This document shows, one piece after another, positions 43,401-55,081 of a stretch of 64,000 nt of DNA. Origin of the DNA: Sycobia sp. Sy_11 (Eukaryota > Arthropoda > Insecta > Hymenoptera > Epichrysomallidae); NCBI GenBank assembly GCA_018907035.1, contig JACCIC010000048.1:2809501-2873500 (forward strand). The letters run 5' to 3'. The notes under the pieces were generated by a model that was not told the origin of the DNA, searched no databases, and saw only the letters and a program-made list of their open reading frames with translations. The translations under genes were made by a program, and so were the position numbers. The first letter of the stretch is position 1. Each line of letters starts with the position of its first letter.

Positions 43401-43498
43401 CGCCACCGAGATGGCCGAGAGGTACGCCTCCAGCCTGGCTAACGCTGGGTCCTCCCCTCAGTAAAGTTCAGGGGGGAGTAGAGCTGGAGCGGAGTTAG
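40415..43498 (+). pseudogene. gag: Gypsy element 1 gag region
   Basis: Coding switches between frames. 40415-41038 is an acidic/basic N-terminus (DQYEGAWAMYGRTCRLDQ). 41000-41860 continues in another frame with 'WGIKFSGTDQEYPEEYLADL'. 41858-42568 carries the core capsid domain (ALKGDA-like 'STLKGDAKQWYRSIRAE', 'AFRLRFINQL', 'VATFVAKFRHIV'). After TAA 42566 the same frame shows zinc knuckles CFHCRSVGHRAANC and CYRCHQRGHYATDC plus a third variant (42731-42860), and an Arg/Pro-rich tail to 43498. It would form the nucleocapsid and bind element RNA. At least two frameshifts and two stops disable it. Confidence 0.85.
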
Positions 43499-43515
43499 AT
43501 CGAACATCAGGACCT

Positions 43516-46500
43516 GTGGAGTCCCAGGACCTGGAGAAAACTGTACAGACGGAAGAAACCGGCCCGGACCAAGATGGACCCGAGGTAGCCGGTGCGACGT
43601 TAGAGAATCGGTTGTTTCATCCCGTGGGGATGAACGGGATGAATTATCGCGCATTGTTCGATCCCAGAGCTTCGGTCTGGAGTTGTAGTTTCGGTCGTCG
43701 GACCTCGAGTAGCCGAGCGATTCAAGGATCGACTACGGCCGACCTCGACGAGGCTGAAGAGTGCCCTCGGCGGAGGGACGACCATGCTAGGCGAGCTACC
43801 GCTAATCTTAGAAGTGGATGGGGTTGTCGGAGAGTTGTCAGTCAAAGCCGCGAGTTTCCTGGACCATGATCTTATATTGGGTATGGACTTTTGCCAGATT
43901 TGGGAGGTCGAAGCCCGTCTTGGATCTGGACAGTGGCGTATACGAGGCGGTAGGTGGAGAAAGTTTAGTCACATGGGACAAGAGGCAGAAGAGGAACAGT
44001 TAGCAATATCGGCCGAATGCGCGGGTATCGTCGAAGCCAGCGAGGACCAAAGGACCTTAGTCGAGGACCTCGTGAGTAAGTTGTTGCCCGAGGCCGCTGA
44101 ACGATTGGGAGCGACTACCCTGACCGAGCATAGAATAGAGGTACAGGACGCGGCTCCAGTCAAACACCGGCCGAGACGCATGTCGCCGATGATGATGCAA
44201 GTAGCACAGGATGAAGTGAAGAAGATGTTCGAGAAAGGAGTGATCGAGCGCTCGGCCAGTGAGTGGAGCAGCGCGCCTGTTATCGTGAAAAAGTCCAACG
44301 GTTCGTTCCGTTTCTGTGTGGACTACAGAGACCTGAACGCTGTCACCGTCAAGGATGCCTATCCGTTACCTAGTATGGATTCTATCTTAGATAAACTGCG
44401 TAAGGCCAGATTCTTATCGAAGGTAGACCTGAAGGAAGCATACTTCCAGATACCAATGGACGCAAAGAGCAGGAAGTTCACGGCCTTCGCAGTACCCGGA
44501 TCAGGTCTCTGGCAGTTCACCAGAATGCCGTTCGGCCTGACGAACGCCCCCATGACCTTCCAGCGGCTCATCGACGCGCTGTTCGGACCAGAGTATGAAC
44601 CCAACGTATTTGGATACCTGGATGACATCATCGTAGCTGCAGAATCGTTTGAGGACCACATGGCCTGGTTAGAGCGCGTGTTGAAACGACTGAGAGGTGC
44701 AGGACTATCCGCAAATAGGAAGAAGTGCGAGTTTTGCTATTCTCAAGTGGCGTACCTCGGTTTCCTGTTGGACCGTGAAAGTCTCAGACCGGACCCAGAG
44801 AAAGTACGACCATTGTTAGAGTACCCAGCCCCGAGGACCGTGAAGCAACTGCGGCGGTTCCTAGGCATGGTTGGCTGGTATGCGAGATTCATCGATAACG
44901 ATTCGGAACTGAAAATCCCGTTAGTTAAGTTATTACGGAAGGACCAACCGTGGACCTGGGACACAGATCAGGAAGAGGCATTCAACAAACTCAAGGAGGC
45001 GTTCACGACCGCGCCAGTGCTCGCACAGCCGGATTTTTCGAAGCCGTTCGTACAGTGTGATGCGAGCCATTACGCGATCGGGGCAGTACTGACGCAAGAG
45101 GGAGAGGATGGCGAGCATCCAATAGTCTACGTGAATCGTGTATTGACCGCGGCGGAGCGCAACTATACGACCTCAGAAAAAGAGTGCTTGGCGTTGCTGT
45201 GGTCGATCAAGAAACTGAGACCATACTTGGAAGGCTATAAGTTCATAGCAATTACGATCCACAGTGCACCTCGCTGGCTCCGGAACCTGAAAGAACCTAC
45301 TGGCCGTCTGTCCCGCTGGGCCCTAGAGATGCAACAATGGGGTTTTGAGATAATACATAGACGCGGAGCCATTCACCACGTCCCGGGCGCATTGTCCCGG
45401 ATGTTCGAGAACGAGTTCGAAGAAATTGCTGCATTCGAACCGTATGAGGATGAATGGGACACCCAGAGAGTTCAGGAAGTTATAGAATTCCCATACAAGT
45501 TTCCGGGGTGGAGTGTACACGATGGTATGTTATATAGGCGCAGGGTGGACCCTATTTTGGAGATCGTGACAGAGGACCACGAGAATTGGAAACTCGTTGT
45601 ACCAACGGACCACAAAGAGAGAGTGTTGCGTGAGGCACATGAGGAACCGTCAGCTGGCCATCTGGGCGTCAAGAAGACGTACAACAGAATCACGAGAGAT
45701 TACGACTGGCCGGGGATCTACCACGATACGAACACCTACGTTCGCCAGTGCCCCGAGTGCCAACGGCATAAGCTCACGCAAACAGGACCACAAGGACTAA
45801 TGGGTCATCGCATCATGGAAAAACCTTGGGTGGTTGTGGCTGCCGATGTCGTCGAGCTTCCCCCGAGTAAGGGGCAATACAAGTATATACTGGTATTCCA
45901 GGATCTATTCACCCGATGGGTCGAATTAAAGGCGTTGAAGAGAGCCGACGGCAAGGCAGTCGCCAAGGCTTTCAAGGATTTAGTCCTATTCCGATGGAAC
46001 ACGCCAGACTACTTCTTGAGCGACAATGGGACTGAATGCGATAATCACGTACTAAAGAAGATGTTAGAAGGATATGGTGTGAAACATGTCACAACGCCAC
46101 CATACCACCCACAAGCCAACCCTTTGGAGCGGAGTAATCGGACCTTAAAGACCATGATTTCTATATTCGTGGGATCGGACCACCGCGATTGGGACCTGTA
46201 TCTGTGCGAACTACGTCACGCCATGAACACGGCGAGGCAAACATCAACGAGAGTGTCACCAGCGTTTTTAAACTTCGGCCGGCATACGCAACCGGTTAAA
46301 AGCTTGAGAAGAGAGGTTGAGGAACGCGAGTCGGTTTCGAGGATCGACCCCGAGGTATGGAAGGACCGTATGCGGCGATTAGACGGGCCACTCAAGAAAG
46401 GTACTACAATCGGGGTAGACGAGATGTGAGTTTCAGGGTGGGAGACCAAGTGTTGCGCAGGGTACGCGTGTTATCGAGTGGGACCCAGAGGTTCTCCTCC

Positions 46501-46671
46501 AAATTGGCTCCTAGGTACGAGGGCCCCTTTCGGATTTCCGATCAGCTTTCCTCGACGGTTTACGTGCTCGAGACGGGCTCGAGTCGGCGAAACGCGAAGG
46601 TGCACGTGTCAGAGCTAAAGGGATATGTCCCTTCCCCTCGCGACGTTGCCAGTCCCAGGCTCGGCTTATAG
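43516..46671 (+). pseudogene. pol: Gypsy element 1 protease, RT, RNase H, integrase
   Basis: The protease half-site reads NYRALFDPRASVW, where relatives have Gly for the Arg, followed by a frameshift near 43690. The 881-codon frame 43784-46429 then holds the rest of the protease (HDLILGMDF) and RT (FCVDYRDLNAVTVKDAYPLP; FGYLDDIIVAAES at about residue 276). RNase H (CDASHYAIGAVLTQ, about 425) and integrase follow, with a zinc domain (HLGVKKT to CPECQRH) and core residues in AADVVELPPS, DNGTECDN and NPLERSNRTLK. A frameshift near 46400 precedes the C-terminal domain (SSKLAPRYEGPFRI, 46430-46671). RT catalytic residues are intact; the protease and frame breaks make it inactive. Confidence 0.93.
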
Positions 46672-46795
46672 GTTCGTGATGAGACGCTCCGGTTTCCCTT
46701 GGTATTTCCCCCTTCCCCTTTTCCTTGGTAGTTAGACCGGATCAGTGGTGAAGCTATCCCTTAACTCCGCACTTATTCTTTTAGTGGTGAGTCAC

Positions 46796-47557
46796 ATGCG
46801 GAGACATCACCGCTCAGGGCTCGGAAAAGAGGTGGCACGGCCACTGATCTCCCGGCCTCGCGCAGGTCATCGACCGTTCCCGGAGTTTCAGCCCGTCCCG
46901 GAGGAGTCCTGGACGGTGGGAGAGTCACTACCTCCGATCCGTGGCGGCGGCTCCGAGTCATCATGGTCTTCGTCGTCCTCGGATGGCGAAACCGTGGTCG
47001 AACGGTCCGTCTCGCCGAGGGAGGACTCGCTGCTTCCCACCGGACCCCCGAGAGCAGAACGCCCTCGTGTAGAGCTTCGTCCGGAGCGCCCATACGGAGA
47101 GAGATACCCCCGCTTGACGGGGGTACTGTTTGATAGCCTAGAGCCGATACGGACGCGGCCCGAGGTGGACCCACCCCGGCGGCACTGCTACAACTGTTGG
47201 CAGACAGGGCACGCGCGCAGGGACTGCCCCCGTCCCGTAGCTGCGGCGTACTGTTGCAACTGCGGGCGACGCGGGGTCGTCGTTGAGTGCTGCCCCCGCT
47301 GCCACCGGGCGTATCGGCGTTATATGGGGTGGCCCACCCGGACTGCGACGGGAAGCCTCGCGGTTTCTCGCGCTCCGGACCATGCGCCCACGGTACCCAC
47401 ATCGCCGCGTGGGACCCGAGATGACCTACCGGCAGCAGGAGCATCACCACAGCGACTGATAGCCGTCGTCACCCTCCGACCTATCCGTCGAGGGTCACGG
47501 CGGGTATCGGTGAGGGCGTTAGTGCGACTGTTGCTGGAGGCCGTCGCTGGGCAATAA
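46796..47557 (+). CDS. Extra ORF after pol with zinc knuckles
   Basis: An intact frame of 253 codons from ATG 46796. The N-terminal two thirds is Pro/Ser/Arg-rich and probably disordered. A CCHC knuckle CYNCWQTGHARRDC starts near residue 131 and is followed by a cysteine-rich 'CCNCGRRGVVVECCPRC'. There is no signal peptide or membrane segment, so it is not an envelope protein. A splice-acceptor-like CTTATTCTTTTAG (46772-46784) lies just before the ATG, where env acceptors sit in other Gypsy elements. It could be a gag-derived RNA-binding accessory protein. It is the only undamaged long frame of this element, which is notable. Confidence 0.65.
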   Translation: MRRHHRSGLGKEVARPLISRPRAGHRPFPEFQPVPEESWTVGESLPPIRGGGSESSWSSSSSDGETVVERSVSPREDSLLPTGPPRAERPRVELRPERPYGERYPRLTGVLFDSLEPIRTRPEVDPPRRHCYNCWQTGHARRDCPRPVAAAYCCNCGRRGVVVECCPRCHRAYRRYMGWPTRTATGSLAVSRAPDHAPTVPTSPRGTRDDLPAAGASPQRLIAVVTLRPIRRGSRRVSVRALVRLLLEAVAGQ

Positions 47558-47817
47558 GGGGAACCCCTGGGACGCGGGGGGAACACGAAGGACCGAGGGA
47601 CCGAAGGACCAGAAGACCGAGAGAGAGGGTGAGGCAGACCAGGAGATGACCTAGGGGCAAGGCAAAACTCATTACCAGTAATCACCAATCAAGAGGGACG
47701 TTCGTAACCATGCGAAGCCAACCACAAGACGCCCACCCAAGGACGGGGCATTTAAGGAGAAGAAAAGAGAAATCGATCAAGAAGACGACACCAAGAATTG
47801 CGGACGAAGTCCGGTTT

Positions 47818-47830
47818 AGAGGAGGAGATT
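47818..47830 (+). other. Polypurine tract of Gypsy element 1
   Basis: AGAGGAGGAGATT immediately precedes the 3' LTR start TGTGACG. Confidence 0.7.
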
Positions 47831-50049
47831 TGTGACGAGTGTCACAAGGCGCCCGCGCCGACTTGTCTAGGGAAGAACGACGACGCGCGCGCCATTTCGC
47901 GGACATGCAGTCATTAAGGCGCTCGCGCGCGCCGTCGCGCCTTGTGCTCGGCACGGTCCCCCTCCTCTCTGTTCGTCTCGCACACGAACCGAGAGCCATG
48001 CCTCAGGTTGTTATACAACCACATCGCTGAAGAGATAAGAGATATAAATAAATAAATGAAATGAATAATTAAATAATTTAGAAATAATTAGAAATAAGAA
48101 TAAATAATAGAACATTGTTGCGAATTAAATTTGCTAAAAATTCCTGAAAATCGTTGAACTATGAAAATTTTTTTTTCTTCAATCCTCTAAAAATTTGGTC
48201 TGCTCACAGATTATGTAATTTATAGATTATATTATATTATATTATATTATATTATATTATATTATATTATATTATATTATATTATATTATATTAGATTAG
48301 ATTATAGATTATAATTATAAATAAATGAAATGAATCATTAAAATAAATAGCGGTAATTAGGAATACGTAGAATAAAATAAATTAAATAGAGATAATTAAG
48401 AATAAGGATAAATAAATAGCACAAGTTAGCGGTAATTAGGAATACTTAGGATAAACTAAAACAAATAGAAGTAATTAGAAATAAGAAGAAATAATAGGAC
48501 ATTGTTGCTAAGTAAAATTGCTAAATATTTGGTCTGCTCACAAATTATGTAATTTATAGGATTGAAGCAGTGCTAAGTTTTTATATATATACTGAATGAA
48601 AGTTAATGCTTTCATTCAAAGTTTAATAATTGCTCACTAGACGTAGAAAGAATACGGATAATAATTATAACTTTTTTTTTTTTTCTTTAATATATATATC
48701 TTTAATATACATTTGTCATGAAATGCACATAAGACGTGGTTATTGATCATGGAAAAAGTAATTATAGTTTATTTATAAGTTAAAAAAAACACCAAATGAA
48801 AAAAAGCAACAATAAATAATGTCAAAAGTCCGATTTGTTTTTTTTCTCTGATAGATACTCGCGATAATACGATGAGTGGTAAAATTGTTAGAGATAAATT
48901 AACGAAAGGAAGAAATAGATTAAGATGATAGAGATAATAGAAATAAACTAACTAGAGTTAATAAATAGATAAGATGGATAGTAAGAGATATAGATGTAAT
49001 AAACTAAAGTATAAATTAGATGATAAGAGGTAGTGAAAATTTATCAATTTCATTATAGATAATAGGATAGGGTACGTAAGAAGAAAGGTGTTAAAGGCGT
49101 CAACCGACTTTCTTGTAAGCGCGTGTTCGGCACGTCACGACCGCGGTCGGCCGTCGCCGGCAGCCGCCGAACTTCCCCCACCCCCTTCCCTCCGTCTTCC
49201 CCGCGAGCAACGAGACGCGAAGACTCCGCGCGCGACCGCCTAGTCGAAAAGGAGAAGAGAAGAGAACGAGTGAGTAGAGCGTCACTAGCCACGTGAACCG
49301 GGAGGTGAGAGAAAAAAGTAAGGGAGAGTGAGAGAAGTACGAGAAAGTAAGCAGAAAAGTGAAAGAAGAAAGTGCGAGACAAGTACGAGAAAAAGTAAGT
49401 GGAAGGTGTGAGAGAAGAAGTAAGAGATAAAGAAGAGAAAGTAAGAGAAGAAGCAAGGCAGAGGTAGGAAAAAGGGCAGAAGAGAGAGAGAGAGAGAGAG
49501 GGCGGAGAAAGAAGAAGCAGCACGGACCGAGCCGAGGAAGCCAGCAGACCAAAGGGGCAACCACCACCGCCGAGAAGGTGAGCTGCAGAGAAAGAGAGAG
49601 AGAGAGACAGCAGGAGGGACGTCAGCACCCTGGTAGGCGGCGAATACTCGCCGCGTGTGTTTCTCCTCGTTTCTCCCTTGTGTCCCCTATCCCCTCTTCA
49701 CATCCCTCGAACATCCTCCTGAAAATTCGGCAAGTGCGTCGGGACGCGGGTCGCGGTCGGGGTGTGCCGAGCACGTGGACCGGGAGTGTAGTGTGTGCGC
49801 GGTCTAGAGGGAGGGTACGGTATATAAGTTGCGACAAATAAAATTCGATTGAATACAGTTCTTGTGGTAATGCGACTAGTTTCTTTTTCCGAGATTCCCT
49901 TTTACTTTCAGGCCGGCGGGACCTCCTCTGAGGTAAGTGAATGAGTGAAGTTGAAAATTCTTTTTGTGAACGCGAACAACTAAATTAAATAAACTTAAAC
50001 ATTAAATAAACTAATTTTTTTGTGTGTCGTAAATCTCCGTCGCATCACA
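47831..50049 (+). repeat. Gypsy element 1, 3' LTR (2.2 kb)
   Basis: Starts TGTGACGAGTG and ends CGCATCACA. It contains a (TTATA)n tract (about 48225-48295), a purine-rich stretch with (GA)n (49250-49620), a TATATAAG box at 49821-49828 and AATAAA at 49837-49842. ORFs here are low-complexity shadows. Confidence 0.85.

Positions 50050-50107
<58 letters not shown>
50050..50107. repeat. (TA)n tract right of Gypsy element 1
   Basis: TA repeats with one CA interruption follow the LTR directly. Confidence 0.9.
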
Positions 50108-50109
<2 letters not shown>

Positions 50110-50111
<2 letters not shown>

Positions 50112-50478
50112 TTAGGAAGTTAATCTAGTTTTCGACCTTCACGTTTAGATGGCGATATAAGTAGTACGAAAAGTCATATCTGTCAGATATAGTACTTATT
50201 TTATTATTTTTGAATTTATCAATAAAATTCAGTTAACAGGCACCATCGTTTATGTAAACATTATAATTTTTTAATCAATGAAAAATGAATCATGATAAAT
50301 CTTTGTCCTTTTCCACTATTTTAATTTGAACAAAAGTTTAGCAGAAACTTATCGATTGCTTCAAAAATGTTATGGCGAACAAGTTCTATCGCTTACTACA
50401 TGTAAAGAGTGGTTTCAGCGGCTTAGAAGTCGAGATACTGATGTTAATGACAAAGAACTTTCTGGACAACCGTAAAAG
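50110..50478 (+). pseudogene. Mariner 5' relic
   Basis: After a TIR-like TTAGGAAGTTAATCTAG near 50112, the region 50335-50475 reads 'SLAETYRLLQKCYGE', EWFQRLRSRDTDVNDKELSG, a diverged version of the N-terminal helix-turn-helix of mariners A and B. No catalytic region follows; (ATCAT)n-like repeats begin at 50485. Confidence 0.7.
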
Positions 50479-51105
50479 TCTAAAATCATATCATATCATA
50501 TCATAGCATACTTTATATCATATCATACTTCATATTATATCATATCATACTTCATACTAATTTAGAAAGACAAATCGTGTTTTTGTTTGCACACGATAAC
50601 CGAAAAAACTACTGAAACGATTGTTCTGAAATTTGACATATAAATTCTATATTATCCTGAGAAGGGCATAGGCTATATTTTTTTATTGAAAATATTACTT
50701 TCATCAATAAATTAAGTTAATGGTTTTAATAATTACTTTCATAAGCGGCCACTACGTGGTATCTTTATTTGCGAACATCAACTCAAAGTAGTCCGCTTAA
50801 AGTATTAATACCAGGCCAGCTCAAACGAATGTTTATATCCAACTTTGGGATTCGTATTCTAAAGAAGGTGTGACTTTAGTCGATCTTACCCTTTTTGTTC
50901 TGCAGGTTAATCTGACACTATTCTCATACCTTATGGACATCTTTTGATTTTTGTAAATTTTATTTTCTTTCTACGTTATAAATTTCTACGTTATATTAAC
51001 TTCAGAATTGTGACAAGAGACTATATTTTTTTAGTTTAAAGAAAAGCAATGATGGCAAAATAGGGTTCTATTATCAACACCTCGAAACTATGTGTATACA
51101 TATAT
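50479..51105. other. Intergenic with ATCAT-type microsatellite
   Basis: Imperfect TCATA/ATCAT repeats at about 50485-50565. The stretch 50580-50690 (CACGATAACCGAAAAAACTA and following) looks like part of an interspersed repeat, but I cannot name it. No gene. Confidence 0.5.
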
Positions 51106-51790
51106 ATATATATAATATATTGTCACTTCTGCATAAATAGGCAATATCCATCGTCTGCTTAAAAAATATACTATTCGTATACTATTTTGGTTGAATTTCA
51201 ATTATTTTGGTATTTAATTGAAAAGACGGAAATATACGAAATATGTATATATATTGTATGTATATTATATTATACATATTGTATATACACATTTTAAATA
51301 CGGTTTTTACTGAGAAATACTGTATTGGTGTGTACAGGCGGTTGATTACGATGTCACGTTTCCTCAAGACGATTTCTATAGGCAGTTGTGTGTTCGGATG
51401 ATAGAATGCGATGATCAGGTGTTCTGGAACGACTTCTACGGGGAGTGTCATGTATAGTTAGTGGGAAACGATATCAAGGTATGTCATTATGACTTCTATG
51501 AATAGATTAGTATTCTGTTATTGGAACACGCACATTCCCAGTAAGAGTCGTCTCGAGATATTTTCTATAGTCCGAACATGATAATCTCTGTAAACATCGT
51601 CTCGGACACTTGGACATCTTTTTCTACCGCTCAAACTCTAAAGTACAATTTTCTCCATGAAGCCGTATTTAATATGCATATATATATATATATATATATA
51701 TATTGTATAAAATGGTCGGCAAGACATCAACTTTTTGTAGTGGACGCTACATTGAAGCAGCTTTTTATACAGAACCGATGATAGATAAAT
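51106..51790. repeat. Composite dispersed repeat with 60-bp minisatellite core (copy 1)
   Basis: The left end (51106-51300) matches the right end of copy 2 (58195-58470) in inverted orientation. The right end (51655-51790) matches the left end of copy 2 (56095-56260), also inverted. Between them lie degenerate 60-bp units, on the minus strand for 51310-51510 and on the plus strand for 51515-51655, so the array itself is inverted. TA tracts sit at both array edges. The 89-codon minus frame 51182-51451 is the translated array. Confidence 0.7.
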
Positions 51791-51959
51791 TACCGTCAAT
51801 TATTTAGATTATCCCGTATTATAATTTATTTTTTGTTAATCTATTTCGGAAGATTTTAGAGAAACATTTTGTATAAATATTATTCTGGTATATAAACATA
51901 TATGGCAATAGAGCTGCCATCTGGATTGGTTAAAATAGTCAGGTACTAAAGCAGTCGAG

Positions 51960-54943
51960 TCATCGGAGCGAATTAATATCCTGGGCTAAAATACAAGAAA
52001 TATACGTCTTTAGTGTATATGCTCCTCCAAGCTTGACGGACAAGCAGTTTGAAATCCTTGTAGCTAAATTAGTTGATAAAGCCAAGGACAAGAAACCATT
52101 ATTAATCGCTGTCGATTTGAACGCGTGGTCCACAGCCTTGGGAAGCGCTTCAACAAATAACAGAGGTAGTATGCTGCTTGATGGCCTTAATTCTCTTCAA
52201 CTCCAGGTGGTTAATAAGAGATTTGAATCCACTTTCATTAGGGGAGATAATCAGTCATTGATGTAACATTCGCCAGTGATGACCTGATTCAGCGGATCCT
52301 TAATTGGAGAGTAAGCGACCTTTACACCCACAGTGTTCACAGGGCGATCTTGTACGAGATTGCAGAGAAGAAAGTAAAGAACAAGTGCAATGAGTGGATG
52401 CCCACACGAAATGGAACATCAGATCACTAGACTGTGAAGTGTTCGCCACCATAATATCAGAAGAGCGTTTAGAATATAGTGCACCAGGCCACCTGACAAA
52501 TGCACTCATGAAGCATATCTCTGAAGCATGCGGTGCATCGATGACTAGGACTAAGAGCGGATTTAAACATCGTCAATCTGTCTACTGGTGGACAAATGAA
52601 ATGGCAGAATTGTGCAAACAATGTCATCGCGCACGGAGACTTGTCCAAAGAGCCCTCAGCCATCGTGATTAATAGTTTATTTAAAGAAGCACAAAGAGCG
52701 CTTGTCAAGGCCATTAAGGCAAGCAAGCGTCGATGCTGGCTTGAACTGTGTGCAGAGCCCAACAATGACTTATGGGGACGACCATACAAAACAGTCATGG
52801 CACGATTGAGTAGGGCACCAATACAACCAACTAGCACGGTATTGATTGATAAGATTGTTTCCGCTCTCTTTCCCAATGACACCCATGGGACTGTAATGCG
52901 CACGCAACACTCGGACGATATACCACCTATAACAGAAATGGAGCTACAATAGCTTATGCTAAGATTAGAGACAATGCTGCCCCTGGCCCTGATGGTATCC
53001 CTAATGCTGCAGTTAAGTTGGCGATACAGAAGAATCCATCTATATTTCTAAAAGTATATAATGCTTGTCTTCTTGAGAGTATTTTTCCTGATTGCTGGAA
53101 AACTCAAAGGTTAGTCCTGTTACCTAAGGGAAATAAGCCACTTGATGATCCGTCATCATACAGGCCATTGTGTATGCTCGATACGGTAGGCAAAATATTT
53201 GAAAAAATAATATGTAACCGACTGGAAGCATTCACTGAAAGATTGCACGGTTTATCCTCACGCCAATTTGGATTTCGAAAATCAAAATCAACAATCGATG
53301 CTATTGAACTGATAGTATGTGCCGCAAGAAATACAATCATTGGTAAGAGATGGAAAGGTGGCACTAAAAAGTATTGTGCGATTGTCGCTCTAGATGCTAA
53401 GAATGCCTTTAATTCAGCGCGCTGGTCTTCTATTATGAATTCTCTTAAAGAGTTCGGAGTACCTGGTTATCTACGGAATGTCGTGGCCAGCTACTTTGAG
53501 AATAGGATAATATTATACCGAACGGATGAAGGTATTGTATCGCACAAGGTTACTGTGGGAGTCCCCCACAGAGAGGGCTCGGTTATGGAACCTATATTGT
53601 GGCATATTATGTATGATGGCGTGTTGAGGATTCCACAACCACCTGGTTCAATAACAGTAGGGTACACCGACGATATCGCTCTAATAGTGACGGCTAAGAC
53701 CCTTGATGAACTCACCGAAAATGCCAATGAGGCAATCAGCAATATCAATAGATGGATTAAGTCGGCTAACCTACAATTAGTGGAGCACAAGACCGAAGTA
53801 GTTCTTGACAGCAGTCGTAAGAAGGTAGATAGTATTACTCTGAAAGTTGGTAGCTGCCGCATTAGTTCTGCGCCATCTTTACGGTACTTGGGTGTACAGC
53901 TTGATGCCAGGTTAAACTTCAAAGAGCATCTAAAGATATCTGGCGAAAAAGCGCAACGAGTTTCAGCTGCCTTGTGTCGGCTCATGCCTAACATTGGTGG
54001 CCCACGCCCACCCCAGAGGAAGCTATTAGCTTATATTGTTAATTCTGTCAGCATGTATGCAGCGTCAATCTGGCACCATGCATGTGGAATTAAATCGTAT
54101 TGTGAGCTGGCCATTGCGAACCGTCGCCGCTCCTGTATACGTATTATTAGTGGTTACAGAACGGTATCCACAGACGCTGCTGAGGTACTTGCTGGAATTA
54201 TTCCTTTCGATTTAGCTGCAGATGAACTGGCTAGGCGGCACAACATATGTAAGGCCGCAGTGGATTTTCTACAAGGTGCTAAAAACGTGGAACATCAACG
54301 TTCTGTAGAAATATGGCAAAAACGATGGAACGATTCTAGCAAAGGCCGATGGACTTATCATATCCTTCAAGACATACACAGATGGATCAACAGGAAACAC
54401 GGGGAACTAGATTTCCACCTAACCCAGTTGCTGACTGGACATGGTTGTTTTAGGTTCTATTTCCACCGTTTTCACCTGGATAATAATGATTTCTGCCCCA
54501 TCTGTCCGACATTGGTTGAGAATGCCGAGCACATATTAGTGAGCTGCCCTCGTTTTAGAACACAACGTGAGCACTTGATGAACACCATCAATAAGCCAAT
54601 AAGACCAGAGAGCATCCTGTCAATAATGCTGGAATCTTCTGAAAACTGGAAGGCAGTAGTCAGTTTCGCAAAAGAGGTATTGACCAAACTTAGAAATGCC
54701 GATAGAATTAGGCGAATGGCCCAGGATAAATTAGGCTAGCTGATTCTATTTAACTTGCAGAGGACGAACACCGAACCCCTGATCACTTGTGTGGATGTGG
54801 GACGTAGGATAGTGTCATACGAAGAGGAGCCGCATAGGCTAACTAACAGCCCCGCCCAAGTAATATTCCCGGATAGTTCAGGCGGGATGCTGGTTTCGAG
54901 AGGCCACTAGTGCAGAGCTTGCTCTGTCTACGCCTAATAACAA
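51960..54943 (+). mobile_element. R1-clade non-LTR retrotransposon, 5'-truncated
   Basis: Coding runs from within the endonuclease domain to 54739, then a 3' UTR of about 200 bases ends in an A-run at 54940-54950 next to CATA repeats. ORF1 and most of the endonuclease are missing. Confidence 0.85.
52020..54739 (+). pseudogene. R1-clade LINE ORF2: endonuclease end, RT, C-terminal zinc motif
   Basis: 52033-52266 holds the end of an apurinic-type endonuclease (LLIAVDLNAWSTALG). RT starts near 52960 and runs in an intact 573-codon frame from 53018: LLPKGNKPLDDPSSYRPLCM, GFRKSKSTIDAI, 'YTDDIALIV' (YADD in most relatives), LRYLGVQLDARLNF. The region corresponding to GVPQGSVLGP reads GVPHREGSVMEP, an alteration in a conserved motif. 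The C-terminus has a CCHC-like CPICPTLVENAEHILVSCPR. The upstream part (52270-53000) has stops and frame changes. It would cut and reverse-transcribe at a target site if intact. Confidence 0.88.
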
Positions 54944-55025
54944 AAAAAAACATACATACATATACATACGTACATAAATACATACATACATACATACATA
55001 CATACATCCATACATACATATATAA

Positions 55026-55076
<51 letters not shown>

Positions 55077-55081
55077 CATAT
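54944..55081. repeat. CATA and TA microsatellites
   Basis: (CATA)n then (TA)n; ORFs of alternating Tyr/Ile/Val here are artefacts. Confidence 0.9.

Larger units (their letters stand above)
35183..50049 (+). mobile_element. Ty3/Gypsy element 1 with nested mariners
   Basis: The outer ends read TGTGACGAGCG (35183) and CGCATCACA (50049), flanked on both sides by ATAT within (TA)n. Order: partial 5' LTR, an unexplained 1.75 kb interval, gag, protease, RT-RNase H-integrase, an extra zinc-knuckle ORF, purine tract, 3' LTR. Several frameshifts and stops make it non-autonomous. Confidence 0.85.

Noticed and set aside
49053..49841. Several 70-190 codon Leu/Ser-rich ORFs
   Set aside because: Shadows of the purine-rich (GA)n part of the Gypsy LTR, in several frames at once.
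50580..50690. Helitron-type or other known repeat fragment
   Set aside because: The text felt familiar from insect repeats but no terminal motif, hairpin or coding evidence supports a class.
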